A stretch of 64,000 nucleotides of DNA from Cellulomonas dongxiuzhuiae (lineage in GTDB: Bacteria > Actinomycetota > Actinomycetes > Actinomycetales > Cellulomonadaceae). Both the position numbers and the translations under genes were made by a program. Where the stretch lies: positions 62,001 to 126,000 of the forward strand of contig NZ_CP076023.1 in NCBI RefSeq assembly GCF_018623035.1, given 5' to 3'. This document shows, one piece after another, positions 44,175-52,988 of the stretch (its first letter is position 1; each line of letters begins with the position of its first letter). Under the pieces are notes generated by a model, which searched no databases, was not told the origin of the DNA, and saw only the letters and a program-made list of their open reading frames with translations.

Positions 44175-44612
44175 ATGGCTACTCGTTTCGACCCGTTCCA
44201 GGAGATGGACCGCGTGCTCGCGCAGGTCCTGGCGTCCGACCGCGCATCGGCCACCATGCCGATGGACCTGTACCGCGACGGCGACCACTACGTGCTGCAC
44301 GTCGACCTGCCGGGCGCCGACCCGGGCACCATCGACGTCAGCGTGGACGACCGCACCCTGACGATCCGCGCGCAGCGCAGCCCGCGCACCGAGCACGACG
44401 TGCAGTGGCTGGCCAAGGAGCGCCCGGTCGGCACGTACGCCCGCCAGCTCACGGTGGGCCGCGGGCTCGCGCTCGACCGCATCAGCGCGACCTACAACGA
44501 CGGCGTCCTCACGCTCACGGTGCCGGTGGCCGAGGAGGCCAGGCCGCGCCGCGTCGAGATCCAGCACGGCGCCCCCGCGACGCCCATCGAGGCACCCGCC
44601 ACCGCCGGCTGA
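44175..44612 (+). CDS. Small heat shock protein, Hsp20/alpha-crystallin family
   Basis: The 145-residue protein has an N-terminal arm (RFDPFQEMDRVLAQVLA), the alpha-crystallin domain (MPMDLYRDGDHYVLHVDLPG to ATYNDGVLTLTVPVAEEARP) and a short tail. It binds unfolding proteins in the cytoplasm to prevent aggregation. The SD GAGGAGGTGATGG is strong. A CIRCE element upstream shows control by HrcA. The gene is followed by a cluster of GAGAGCAGTCC repeats and then the convergent lyase gene. Confidence 0.95.
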   Translation: MATRFDPFQEMDRVLAQVLASDRASATMPMDLYRDGDHYVLHVDLPGADPGTIDVSVDDRTLTIRAQRSPRTEHDVQWLAKERPVGTYARQLTVGRGLALDRISATYNDGVLTLTVPVAEEARPRRVEIQHGAPATPIEAPATAG

Positions 44613-44660
44613 CTCATCCCACCGGGTGGGCGCCCTCCACGAGGGCGCCCACCCCTGTGG

Positions 44661-44838
44661 TGGTGAGAGAGCAGTCCAGCCACCCCGAGGTGGTGAGAGA
44701 GCAGTCCAGCCCTCTTCGGAGGTGTGAGGGGGGAACCTCCACCCCCGAACGTAGGACTGGATTGCTCTCTGACCACCTGGGGTCTGGTGGTGAGAGCGCA
44801 GTCCAGCCACCCCCGAGGTGGTGAGAGAGCAATCCAGC
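44661..44838. repeat. Cluster of five GGTGAGAGAGCAGTCCAG repeats
   Basis: Direct copies begin at 44661, 44691, 44788 and 44819, with a 30 to 31 base period within each pair. One inverted copy (GGACTGGATTGCTCTCTGAC) is at about 44753-44772. The copies share GGTGAGAGAGCAGTCCAGCC with a few changes. Inverted and direct copies can pair into hairpins, and the block lies between convergent genes, so it may serve as a two-way terminator. Related copies occur near 21.0, 24.4 and 53.9 kb. Confidence 0.85.
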
Positions 44839-44861
44839 TCTTGTTCCCGCCGGCCCGGGCG

Positions 44862-46016
44862 TCAGGAGCGCGCGGCGAGCGTGGTCACGAGCCGGTCGAG
44901 GGCGTCGCTCAGGATCTCGCGGGACGTCGCGAGGTTGAGACGCACGTGCCCCGCGCCCTGCGGGCCGAACGTCGGCCCGGAGTTCACCGCGAGCCGGCCG
45001 TGCAGCAGCAGCAGCCGTGCCGGGTCGGTGCCCGACGACACCACGGCGGGCATCGCCCGCACGTCGAGCCACGCGAAGTACGTCGCCGCGGGCCGCACCC
45101 AGCACGCCTGGGGGAGACGCTCCGCGAGCGTCTGCTCGACGAGGTCACCGTTGGCGCGCACCGCCGCCCGCACGTCCCCGAGCCACGCGTCGCCCTCCCG
45201 GTGGGCCGCCTGGTGCGCGATCGACGCGACGTGGCTGACACCGTGCCCGACGATCTCGGGCAGGCGGGCCAGGTCGTCGGCGGCGGGGCCGGGGACGGCC
45301 ACGGCAGCCTTGAGGCCCGCGAGGTTGAAGGCCTTCGACGCGGAGTGCAGCGAGATCGCGTCGGGGATGACGGTCGTGGTGGGGACGAACGGCTCGTCAC
45401 CGACCGTGAGGGGTGCGTGGATCTCGTCGGCGACGACGCGCACGCCGTGACGTGCCGCGAGCTCGCCGACGGCGCGCAGCTCGTCCGCCGTGTGCAGCGT
45501 GCCGGTCGGGTTGTGCGGGTGGCACAGCAGGTACGCGGACGCACCGGCGAACGCGCGGTCGAGCGCCGCGAGGTCCAGGCGACCGTCCGGGGCGAGCGGG
45601 GCGGTGACGACCTGGCGTCCCGCGTGCTCGAGGAACCCGCGGAACGGCGGGTAGACCGGGGGGCTGATCACGACACGGTCGCCGGGCCGGGAGAGGATCC
45701 CGAGCACCTCGACGATCCCCAGCATGACGTCGGGGACCATCCGCGTGCGGTCCACGGGCACGTCCCAGCCGTGCTGCCGGGCGGCGAACCCCGCGAACGC
45801 CTCGGCGTACGCCGTCCCCAGCGGGCTCGCCGGGCCCACCTCGTAGCCGGTGTCACCGGCCAGCATCGCGCCCGTCACCGCGGTCACCACGGCGTCGAGC
45901 GGCTGCACGTCCATCTCCGCGACGAACGCCGGCAGCACGTCGTCGGGGTACGTGTGCCACTTCAGCGACGTGCGGCGGCGCATCTCGGCGACGGTGACGT
46001 CGAACGGGGATCCCAT
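44862..46016 (-). CDS. PatB/MalY-type cystathionine beta-lyase (PLP C-S lyase)
   Basis: The 384-residue protein is a fold-type I PLP enzyme of the MalY/PatB group: TSLKWHTYPDDVLPAFVAEM, MVPDVMLGIVEVL, VISPPVYPPFRGFLEHAGR, CHPHNPTGTLHT, VVADEIHAPLTV and the PLP lysine in LHSASKAFNLAGLKAA. It cleaves cystathionine or related C-S bonds to give homocysteine, pyruvate and ammonia, which fits its position next to metE and metF. The ATG at 46016 gives the family N-terminus. Confidence 0.92.
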   Translation of the reverse strand: MGSPFDVTVAEMRRRTSLKWHTYPDDVLPAFVAEMDVQPLDAVVTAVTGAMLAGDTGYEVGPASPLGTAYAEAFAGFAARQHGWDVPVDRTRMVPDVMLGIVEVLGILSRPGDRVVISPPVYPPFRGFLEHAGRQVVTAPLAPDGRLDLAALDRAFAGASAYLLCHPHNPTGTLHTADELRAVGELAARHGVRVVADEIHAPLTVGDEPFVPTTTVIPDAISLHSASKAFNLAGLKAAVAVPGPAADDLARLPEIVGHGVSHVASIAHQAAHREGDAWLGDVRAAVRANGDLVEQTLAERLPQACWVRPAATYFAWLDVRAMPAVVSSGTDPARLLLLHGRLAVNSGPTFGPQGAGHVRLNLATSREILSDALDRLVTTLAARS

Positions 46017-46116
46017 GCACCGCAGGTTAGGGGAGGCGTGAGTCGGCCGCGTGTCATGGCCGGGGCCCCGGCGCCGCGGGTGCGGCGGCCGGGGCCCCGG
46101 GTCGTGCGGGGTCGCG

Positions 46117-48468
46117 TCAGAGCGTCGCGCGGACCGTCCGGGTCGCGGTGACCAGGTGCTCGAGGGAAGGGGTGACCTCCTCGTAGCGGCGGGTCTTGAG
46201 GCCGCAGTCGGGGTTGACCCAGAGCTGGTCGACGTCGATCGTCCGGACCGCCTCGGTCAGCAGCTCGGTGACCTCGGCCTCCGACGGGACGCGCGGGGAG
46301 TGGATGTCGTAGACGCCCGGTCCGACGGCCCGCGGGTAGCCCGCGGCGGCGATGTCGCCGAGGATCTCCATCTTCGAGCGCGCCGCCTCGATGCTCGTCA
46401 CGTCGGCGTCGAGACCGTCGATCGCCTCCATGATCTCGCCGAACTCCGAGTAGCACAGGTGCGTGTGGATCTGGGTGTCCTCGCGCACGCCGGCCGTCGC
46501 GAGCCGGAACGAGCGCACCGACCAGTCGAGGTACGCCGCGTGGTCCTTCTCGCGCAGAGGCAGCAGCTCGCGGATCGCGGGCTCGTCGACCTGGACGATC
46601 GCGATGCCGGCGGCCTCGAGGTCGGTGATCTCGTCGCGCAGGGCGAGCGCCACCTGGTTGGCGGTGTCGCCGAGCGGCTGGTCGTCACGGACGAATGACC
46701 AGGCCAGGATCGTCACCGGGCCCGTGAGCATGCCCTTCATGTGCTTGTCGGTCAGCGACTGCGCGTACTGCGCCCACGCGACCGTGATGGGCGCCGGACG
46801 CGACACGTCGCCCCACAGGATCGACGGCCGCGTGCAGCGCGAGCCGTACGACTGGACCCAGCCGTTCTGCGTCACGGTGAACCCGTCGAGGTTCTCGGCG
46901 AAGTACTGGACCATGTCGTTGCGCTCGGGCTCGCCGTGCACCAGCACGTCCAGGCCGATCCGCTCCTGCAGCTCGACGACGCGGCGGATCTCCGCCTTCA
47001 TCTCGTCCTCGTACTGCGCGCCGGTGAGCTCGCCCTTGCCGAACGCGGCGCGCGCCTTGCGGATCTCCGGCGTCTGGGGGAACGACCCGATGGTCGTCGT
47101 CGGCAGCGCAGGCAGCTGGAGCCGTGCGGCCTGCGCGGTCTTGCGCCCGGCGAACGGGCCGCGACGGAACTGCTCGTCGGTCAGCGCCGCGACACGCTCG
47201 CGCACCTCGGGGCGCACGACCCCGGGGGCGGTGGCGCGGCTGTTGACGGCGTCCGACGCGGCGAGGAGCTGCTCGTGGATCGCCGCACGGCCCTCGGTCA
47301 GGCCCTCGGCGAGGGTGGCGACCTCGCGGACCTTCTCGTCGGCGAACGCGAGCCACTGCACGAGCGTGCGGTCGAGCGCGGGCTCGTCGTCGAGCGTGTG
47401 CGGGACGTGGAACAGGGACGTCGAGGTGCCGACGGTCACGGCGGCCGCACCGAGGGTCTCGAGCTGCTCGAGGATCGCGAGCTTCTTGTCGAGGTCGGCG
47501 CGCCAGATGTTGTGGCCGTCGATCACGCCGCCGACGAGCGTCTTGCCGGCCAGCCCGGTGACGGCGACCGTGGGCGCGTCGCCGCGGACGAGGTCCAGCG
47601 CGAGGCCCTCGACGTCGGTGGCCGCCACCGCGGGCAGTGTCGGACCGAGGTCGCCGTACGGTGCGGCGAGCAGGATCGCCGGGCGCTGCGGGCGCGCGAG
47701 CTCGGTGGCCAGCACCCGGTACGCGCGGGTGGCCGCCTCGGCGAGCACGTCGGGGGAGACGCCGACCGAGTCGGAGACCAGCGCGGGCTCGTCGATCTGC
47801 ACCCACGTGGCGCCCGCGGCGGCGAGCTCGGTGAGCAGACGCGCGTAGACCGGCAGGATGTCGTCGAGGCGGTCGATCGGCGAGAAGCCGGCCGGGGCGT
47901 CCTCGGTCGGCTTGGCGAGCGCGAGGTACGTCACGGGCCCGACGACGACGGGCCGCGTGAGCACGCCCTCGGCCAGCGCCTCGGTGAACTCGGCGACCGG
48001 GCGGTCGGACGCGTAGCGGAACGCCGTGTCCGGGCCGATCTCCGGGACGAGGTAGTGGTAGTTCGTGTCGAACCACTTGGTCATCTCGAGCGGCAGGTCG
48101 TCGCCGCGGCCGCGGGCCACCGTCGAGTAGCCGGCCAGGTCGAGGCGGCCGTCGGCGTCCTGCAGGTCGGCGAAGCGTGCCGGGACCGCGCCGACGAGCG
48201 CCGTGGCGTCGAGGACCTGGTCGTAGAAGGAGAAGGCGCTGGGGATGGCGGGGACGTCCGTCGCCAGGCCGAGCTCGGCGAGGCGCGTGCGCGTGCGTCG
48301 GCGCAGGTCGGCGGCGACGGCCTCGACCTCGTCCGCGGACGTGCGGCCGGCCCAGAACGCCTCGAGGGCCTTCTTGAGCTCGCGGCGCGGGCCGATCCGG
48401 GGGTAGCCGAGGACGGAGCCGGCGGGGAAGGCCGGGATCGCCGGCGCGCTGGGGGTGGTGTCGGTCAT
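46117..48468 (-). CDS. metE: Cobalamin-independent methionine synthase
   Basis: The 783-residue protein is full length. The N-terminal domain begins GYPRIGPRRELKKALEAFW; the C-terminal catalytic domain has TTTIGSFPQTPEIRKARAAF, VLVHGEPERNDMVQYF and the zinc ligands in HTHLCYSEF and NPDCGLKTR. It methylates homocysteine from methyl-tetrahydrofolate polyglutamate. Its ATG overlaps the metF stop (ATGA), so the two are translationally coupled and share the SAM riboswitch. The SD is GAGGAAA. Confidence 0.97.
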   Translation of the reverse strand: MTDTTPSAPAIPAFPAGSVLGYPRIGPRRELKKALEAFWAGRTSADEVEAVAADLRRRTRTRLAELGLATDVPAIPSAFSFYDQVLDATALVGAVPARFADLQDADGRLDLAGYSTVARGRGDDLPLEMTKWFDTNYHYLVPEIGPDTAFRYASDRPVAEFTEALAEGVLTRPVVVGPVTYLALAKPTEDAPAGFSPIDRLDDILPVYARLLTELAAAGATWVQIDEPALVSDSVGVSPDVLAEAATRAYRVLATELARPQRPAILLAAPYGDLGPTLPAVAATDVEGLALDLVRGDAPTVAVTGLAGKTLVGGVIDGHNIWRADLDKKLAILEQLETLGAAAVTVGTSTSLFHVPHTLDDEPALDRTLVQWLAFADEKVREVATLAEGLTEGRAAIHEQLLAASDAVNSRATAPGVVRPEVRERVAALTDEQFRRGPFAGRKTAQAARLQLPALPTTTIGSFPQTPEIRKARAAFGKGELTGAQYEDEMKAEIRRVVELQERIGLDVLVHGEPERNDMVQYFAENLDGFTVTQNGWVQSYGSRCTRPSILWGDVSRPAPITVAWAQYAQSLTDKHMKGMLTGPVTILAWSFVRDDQPLGDTANQVALALRDEITDLEAAGIAIVQVDEPAIRELLPLREKDHAAYLDWSVRSFRLATAGVREDTQIHTHLCYSEFGEIMEAIDGLDADVTSIEAARSKMEILGDIAAAGYPRAVGPGVYDIHSPRVPSEAEVTELLTEAVRTIDVDQLWVNPDCGLKTRRYEEVTPSLEHLVTATRTVRATL

Positions 48469-49559
48469 GACAGGTTTCCTCGCGGTGTCGTCGTCGTGGT
48501 CGCGCCGGCGGTGCTGCCGTCGGACGCGGTGAGGTCGTGGGGGGTGACGGCGCTGCGGCGGCCGCCGACGAGGTCGGCGCCCTCGAGCAGGTCGAGCGCG
48601 GCCTCGTGCTTGTTGAACGTGTAGACGTGGACGCCCGGCGCGCCGCCGTCGAGGACGCGGTTGACGAGGTCGACGCCCGCCCGGGTACCGCGACGGTGCC
48701 GCTCGGCGGGGTCGTCGGTCGCGCTCAGCAGGTCGAGCAGACGGCCCGGGACGGGGACTCCGGTGAGCTCCTGCACCCGGGCGAGGCGCGCGGGGTCGGT
48801 GGTCGGGATGATGCCGGGGACGATGGGGATCGTCACCCCGGCCTCGCGCGCCTCGGCGACCAGGCCCAGGTACGCCTCGGCGTCGAAGAAGACCTGCGAG
48901 ATGGCGAAGTCGGCACCGGCCTCCTGCTTGGCCAGCAGCGCCTGGACGTCCTGCGCCCGGGTGCCGCCGGTGGCGTGGTTGCCGCGCGGGAACGCCGCGA
49001 CCGCGACGGACAGGGGCCGGACCCGGGCGCGGACGGCCTGTGCGGCGCTGCGGCCGCACCGCCGCTTCTCGATGTCGCGCAGCAGCTCGACGAGCTCTGC
49101 CGCGGTGTCGACGCCGTCGGGGTGCGGACGCCAGTCGGGCTCGCCCGCGGGCGGGTCGCCGCGCAGGGCGAGGAACGAGCGCACGCCCTCGTCGAGGAAC
49201 TCCTCGACGATCGCCGTGACCTCGTCCCGCGACGTCCCGACGCACGTCAGGTGCGCGATCGGGTTGAGCGAGGTCTCGCGCAGCAGCCGGCGGACGAGCG
49301 CGCGCGTGGTCTGGCGGGTGCGTCCCGAGGCGCCGTAGGTGACGGACACGAAGTCCGGCTCCACGGTCTCGAGCTCGCGGACCGTCGCCCACAGGCGGGG
49401 CGCCGCGTCGGGGTTGCGCGGGGGGAACAGCTCGAAGGAGACGGTCGGGCGGTCCAGCGCGCCGGCCTGCTCGGCGCGTCGACCCGTGGCGCGGGCGGGC
49501 CGCTCGGCCGGCGTGTCCTGCGCGGCGGGCGCGGTCTCGATCTCGGCCACGACGCTCAT
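48465..49559 (-). CDS. metF: Methylenetetrahydrofolate reductase
   Basis: The protein (364 residues from ATG 49559) contains TVSFELFPPRNPDAAPRLW, FVSVTYGASGRTRQTT, AHLTCVGTSRDEV, SFLALRGDPP, EAGADFAISQVFFDAEAYLG and IPIVPGIIPTTDP, the flavin- and folate-binding pattern of MetF. It makes the methyl donor for MetE. A GTG at 49598 would add 13 residues; neither start has a clear SD. Upstream is a SAM riboswitch. About 45 N-terminal residues (EIETAPAAQDTPAERPARAT) are low-complexity and not part of the fold. Confidence 0.94.
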   Translation of the reverse strand: MSVVAEIETAPAAQDTPAERPARATGRRAEQAGALDRPTVSFELFPPRNPDAAPRLWATVRELETVEPDFVSVTYGASGRTRQTTRALVRRLLRETSLNPIAHLTCVGTSRDEVTAIVEEFLDEGVRSFLALRGDPPAGEPDWRPHPDGVDTAAELVELLRDIEKRRCGRSAAQAVRARVRPLSVAVAAFPRGNHATGGTRAQDVQALLAKQEAGADFAISQVFFDAEAYLGLVAEAREAGVTIPIVPGIIPTTDPARLARVQELTGVPVPGRLLDLLSATDDPAERHRRGTRAGVDLVNRVLDGGAPGVHVYTFNKHEAALDLLEGADLVGGRRSAVTPHDLTASDGSTAGATTTTTPRGNLS

Positions 49560-49629
49560 CGCGCCGCGGGGCTGGTCGTCGGGCGGGCGGTCCCGCACGA
49601 GGGGTCGGTGGCACAGGGGCGCACGTTCA

Positions 49630-49735
49630 TCGTCACTCCATCGTTCCTGGCGGAAGCACCCACACCCTCGCGAGGAGGGGGGTTGCTGCGGCGTCGTCGA
49701 GCCAGGTCTCTCAGCCGCTCTGGATGGTCGCCGAG
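49630..49735 (-). ncRNA. SAM riboswitch (S-box / SAM-I/IV type)
   Basis: Reading the minus strand, CCAGAGCGGCTGAGAGACC, the element CTGGCTCGACGACGCC and GCAGCAACC are the conserved S-box core, followed by GGTGCTTCCGCCAGGAACGA. It begins about seven bases after a TACGAT -10 box (49743-49738 on the minus strand) and lies directly before metF. It should switch off metF-metE when S-adenosylmethionine is abundant. Confidence 0.88.
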
Positions 49736-49893
49736 GATCGTAGCCCCGCTGCCCGGATGGCGGACAGGTCCTCCCGACAGGTGAGACGCAGTGTCCGATC
49801 AGTGGGCAGGCGGGTGGCCCGCGTTCACGCCGACGACGAGAGGCCGCGTCGACGGCACGCCGCGGCGACCTCCTCGTGCTGCTCCCGGGGAGG

Positions 49894-50112
49894 TCAGCGA
49901 CGGCGGCGGCGCAGGAGCGTCGCGGACTCCCGCGACGTGCGCTGGTGCGGCAGGCCGAACCACGACGAGGTGGGCGCGGCGACCGGGACGCGCAGCAGCC
50001 CGTCCTGGACGGCCTCCAGGACGAAGGGGTCCGGGTCGCCGGGAGACAGCCACGCCGCGTGCGCCGCGCGCACGGCGTCGTGCCGTCCGTCGTGCTCCGC
50101 GTGGTCGGTCAT
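49894..50112 (-). CDS. Small hypothetical protein
   Basis: I do not recognise this 72-residue protein. It is His/Asp-rich at the start (TDHAEHDGRHDAVRAAHAAW), has a hydrophobic middle (PFVLEAVQDGLLRVPVAAP) and ends in a run of arginines (LLRRRRR). A TAGGGT -10 box lies a few bases before the ATG, suggesting a leaderless transcript. It follows the tag gene after 51 bases. It is called on the promoter-like box and frame use, so confidence is moderate. The stretch from here to metF otherwise holds only the riboswitch. Confidence 0.5.
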   Translation of the reverse strand: MTDHAEHDGRHDAVRAAHAAWLSPGDPDPFVLEAVQDGLLRVPVAAPTSSWFGLPHQRTSRESATLLRRRRR

Positions 50113-50163
50113 GACGGCACCCTAGCCCGCGGGTGCCTGTCTGCCGAGGCCTGGGCGGCGGTA

Positions 50164-50769
50164 TCACTCCGCAGGAGTAGCCGCGACCGGTGCGCTCGCC
50201 GCGTCCCACCGACGAGCGACGACGCAGTCGGCCAGGTGGTCGTCGACCACGCCGCACGCCTGCATGGCGGCGTACGCGGTCGTGGGACCGACGAACCGGA
50301 AGCCGAGGCTCTTGAGCTCCTTCGCGAGCGCCGCCGACTCCGGCGTGCGGCCCGGGACGTCGGACCAGGTCAGCGGCCTGGGCCGAGGCGGCGGTGCGGA
50401 CGACCACAGCACCGCGTCGAGCGTGCGACCCGACGCGTGGAGCGCCAGCAGCGCGCGGGCGTTGGCGATCGTCGCCTCCGCCTTGGCGCGGTTCCGCACG
50501 ATGCGGTCGTCCGACAGGAGCCGCGCGATGTCGTCCTCGCCGTAGGACGCCACCACCCGGGGGTCGAAGTCCGCGAACGCCTCACGGAACGCGGGCCGCT
50601 TGCGCAGGATCGTGATCCACGCGAGCCCCGACTGGAACGCCTCCAGCGAGATCCGCTCGTACAGGGCGTGCTCGTCGTGCACGGGCACACCCCACTCGTC
50701 GTCGTGGTACGCCGCGTAGAGCGGGTCGGAGCCGCCGAAGCACCGGAACGGCGCGGGGGTCGTGGTCAT
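50164..50769 (-). CDS. tag: DNA-3-methyladenine glycosylase I
   Basis: The 201-residue protein is a clear Tag enzyme: RCFGGSDPLYAAYHDDEWGV, LYERISLEAFQSGLAWITIL and KELKSLGFRFVGPTTAYA, with the zinc ligands in RCFG, AYHDDEWG and DDHLADC. It removes 3-methyladenine from alkylated DNA. The length is normal. It is followed by a small hypothetical gene on the same strand. Confidence 0.95.
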   Translation of the reverse strand: MTTTPAPFRCFGGSDPLYAAYHDDEWGVPVHDEHALYERISLEAFQSGLAWITILRKRPAFREAFADFDPRVVASYGEDDIARLLSDDRIVRNRAKAEATIANARALLALHASGRTLDAVLWSSAPPPRPRPLTWSDVPGRTPESAALAKELKSLGFRFVGPTTAYAAMQACGVVDDHLADCVVARRWDAASAPVAATPAE

Positions 50770-50880
50770 GGCCCGAGTCTGGCGCGGCCCGCCGACACCT
50801 GCGGCCGCACAGCCCGCGGCCTGTGGACGAACCCCCCCCGCGGTCGGGGGCTGTGGTGGGCTCGGTGCGCGACCAGCCGG

Positions 50881-51654
50881 TCAGAACAGCGGCCACGGCA
50901 CAGGAGACGTCCCACCGGCGGGCGCGGGGAACCGGCCGGTCCGCAGCAGCCGGTCGCACCGCTCCCCGAGCGCCTCGACCTCCGGCCCGCTGAGCAGCGC
51001 GGACAGCTGCTCACCGAGTCCACCGTCCACCCCCGACCGCACGCGCTGCACGCCGGCCCTCTCGTCGGCGTGGAGCTCGGCGCCCACCCAGCCCCAGAGG
51101 ACCGTCCGCAGCTTGGGCTCGGTGTGGAACGTGACGCCGTGGTCCACGCCGTACCGGTGCCCGTTCGTCATGGGGAGCACGTGGCCGCCCTTGCGGTCGG
51201 CGTTGTTCACCAGCACGTCGAGCACCGCCATGCGGCGCAGCGCGGCGGAGTCCTCGTGGACCACCGCCACCGGGCGGCCCTGGGCGTCGGTGCCCTCGAG
51301 CACCGTGCACCAGCCCTGCGCCGGGACGGCCGACGTCGCCACGACGTCGACGGGGTCCTGCTGCGGGTCGGGCTCCTGCCACAGCTGCACCATGCCGGGG
51401 CCCAGCGGCCCGTCCCGCAACCACGTGCGCGGCACGACGTCCCAGCCGAGCGTCTGCGAGACCAGGTAGGCCGCGACCTCACGCCGTGCCAGCGTGCCGT
51501 CCGGGAAGTCCCACAGCGGCTGCTCGCCCGCCACCGGCTTGTAGACGACGGTGACGTCACCGATCGTGCCGACGAACGTCGCGTTGGACGCGGCGGTGAG
51601 ACGACCGACGATCCGCAGCTCGTCGCCGTCCCCGTCGTCGCCGCCCGGGGTCAC
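50881..51654 (-). CDS. SCO1664-family protein (PI3/4-kinase-like fold)
   Basis: The 257-residue protein matches the actinobacterial SCO1664 family: LRIVGRLTAASNATFVG, VVYKPVAGEQPLWDFPDGTL, VVPRTWLRDGPLGPGMVQLW, LDVLVNNADRKGGHVL and YGVDHGVTFHTEPKLRTVLW. The VxNNADRKGGH segment resembles the catalytic loop of PI3/4-kinase-like enzymes, but the substrate is unknown. In many Actinobacteria this gene stands next to mycothiol-ligase (mshC) genes. The GTG start overlaps the DUF3090 stop (GTGA), so the genes are coupled. Confidence 0.88.
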   Translation of the reverse strand: MTPGGDDGDGDELRIVGRLTAASNATFVGTIGDVTVVYKPVAGEQPLWDFPDGTLARREVAAYLVSQTLGWDVVPRTWLRDGPLGPGMVQLWQEPDPQQDPVDVVATSAVPAQGWCTVLEGTDAQGRPVAVVHEDSAALRRMAVLDVLVNNADRKGGHVLPMTNGHRYGVDHGVTFHTEPKLRTVLWGWVGAELHADERAGVQRVRSGVDGGLGEQLSALLSGPEVEALGERCDRLLRTGRFPAPAGGTSPVPWPLF

Positions 51655-52208
51655 GCCCCGTCAGGCGATCCGCAGACGTGGCCGTCAGGGTCGATCGGCT
51701 CCCCGCACCGGCTGCACGTCGGCCGCCCGGCGTCCACGACGCCCCGGATCCGCTGGACGAAGGCCCGGGCGGTGCCCACCGGCATCCGGACCAGCAGCAC
51801 CTCGCGGGGCCCGTCGTCGTCCGGGTCGGGCAGCACGCCCGGCTCGTCCGGCGTCTCCTCGAGCGGGAACGCCTCGACGACCACCTGGAGCGTGCGCGGG
51901 TCCCAGCCGAGGCGCATCGTCCCGGTGCGGAACAACGCGTCCACCGGCGGGTCGATCGGGTCGTCGTCGACCAGCTCGGGCGGGGTCTCCCGCGGGACGG
52001 CGACGGGGTGGGACCCGTCGGTCGCGAGGTCGTCGAGCAGCTCCTCGATGCGGTCGGCGAGCATCGCGGACTGCTGCTTCTCCAGCACGACGCTCGAGGA
52101 CCGTGCGCCCATGCGGACCTGCAGGTAGAACGTGCGCTCGCCGGGGCGGCCCACGGTGCCCACGACGACGCGGTCCGGCCAGTCGAACTCGTGGACGAGA
52201 GCGGTCAT
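51651..52208 (-). CDS. DUF3090 family protein
   Basis: The 185-residue protein has the DUF3090 signature: LVHEFDWPDRVVVGTVGRPG, TFYLQVRMGARSSSVVLEKQ, FRTGTMRLGWDPRTLQVVVE, MPVGTARAFVQRIRGVVDAG and a C-terminal zinc ribbon CSRCGEPIDPDGHVC. Function is unknown. It is the middle gene of a conserved actinobacterial trio, 19 bases after the phosphatase gene and overlapping the SCO1664-family gene. Confidence 0.9.
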   Translation of the reverse strand: MTALVHEFDWPDRVVVGTVGRPGERTFYLQVRMGARSSSVVLEKQQSAMLADRIEELLDDLATDGSHPVAVPRETPPELVDDDPIDPPVDALFRTGTMRLGWDPRTLQVVVEAFPLEETPDEPGVLPDPDDDGPREVLLVRMPVGTARAFVQRIRGVVDAGRPTCSRCGEPIDPDGHVCGSPDGA

Positions 52209-52227
52209 GCGTCGAGTGTACGAAGGG

Positions 52228-52932
52228 TCATGCGGTCCCACCGGTCGCGTCGTGCCCGGCGCCGCCGCCGAGCGGCGCGTCGTCCGCCGGTCGCGCCCCA
52301 GCGAGCCACGCGAGGTCGCCACCCTGGGTGTTCAGGGCGATCACGTGCGGTCGCAGGGGCCCGTAGCGGACCAGCGAGACCGACGCGGGGCCGACGTCGA
52401 GCCGCTGGAACAGGTCCAGGTGCATGCCGAGCGCGTCGGCCAGGACCGCCTTGATCACGTCGCCGTGGCTCACCGCGGCCCAGACGGCCCCGGGGCCGTG
52501 GCGCTCCTCGAACACGGCGTCGTGCCGCCGCACCGCCGCCACGGCCCGGGCCTGCACGGCCGCCAGCGACTCGCCCCCGGGGAAGGTCACGGCCGCGGGG
52601 TACGCCTGGACCGTCGACCACAGGGCCTCGCGCGCCAGCTCGGCCAGGGACCGGCCCTGCCAGGCCCCGTAGTCGCACTCGGTCAGTCCGTCGTCGACCG
52701 TCAGGCCCGGTGCGCTGCCCTGCCGCGCACGCAGCAGCTCCGACGTCTCGCGGCACCGCTCCAGCGGGCTCGTGACCACGCCGACCAGCGGCACCACGGC
52801 CAGACGCTCGGCGGTGCGCTCGGCCTGCCCGCGTCCGACGTCGTCGAGGCGCACCCCGGCGGCGCGCCCCGCCAGGACGCCCTGGACGTTGGCGTCGGTG
52901 CGGCCGTGGCGGACGAGCAGGACGGTGGCCAT
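52228..52932 (-). CDS. Histidine phosphatase (MSMEG_4193-type phosphomutase-like)
   Basis: The 234-residue protein has the phosphohistidine motif LLVRHGRTDAN at the N-terminus, SPLERCRETSELL, LTECDYGAWQGRSLAEL, PGGESLAAVQARAVAAV and the second catalytic His in VWAAVSHGDVIKAVLAD. It is the first gene of the three-gene operon with DUF3090 and SCO1664. A TAGGCT -10 box lies just before the ATG, suggesting a leaderless transcript. Whether it acts on a small molecule or protein is unknown. Confidence 0.9.
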   Translation of the reverse strand: MATVLLVRHGRTDANVQGVLAGRAAGVRLDDVGRGQAERTAERLAVVPLVGVVTSPLERCRETSELLRARQGSAPGLTVDDGLTECDYGAWQGRSLAELAREALWSTVQAYPAAVTFPGGESLAAVQARAVAAVRRHDAVFEERHGPGAVWAAVSHGDVIKAVLADALGMHLDLFQRLDVGPASVSLVRYGPLRPHVIALNTQGGDLAWLAGARPADDAPLGGGAGHDATGGTA

Positions 52933-52951
52933 GCCCGCAGCCTAGGCAGCC

Positions 52952-52972
52952 GCACGGCGGGTCCCCGCCGTG
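52952..52972 (-). terminator. Hairpin after hrpA
   Basis: GCACGGCGGG and CCCGCCGTGC are perfect 10-base arms separated by one base. The hairpin lies between the hrpA stop and the promoter of the phosphatase operon, so it probably ends hrpA transcription. Confidence 0.65.
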
Positions 52973-52988
52973 CCGTCACCCGGCGTCG

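Noticed and set aside
44661..44838. CRISPR-like array with a 30-base period
   Set aside because: Only two pairs of copies, similar sequence between copies rather than unique spacers, one copy inverted, and no cas genes. It is a dispersed repeat cluster.
49791..50114. Plus-strand open frame of 107 codons
   Set aside because: Arg/Pro/Gly-rich composition with no motif; the minus-strand 72-residue frame has a promoter-like box and is the better candidate.
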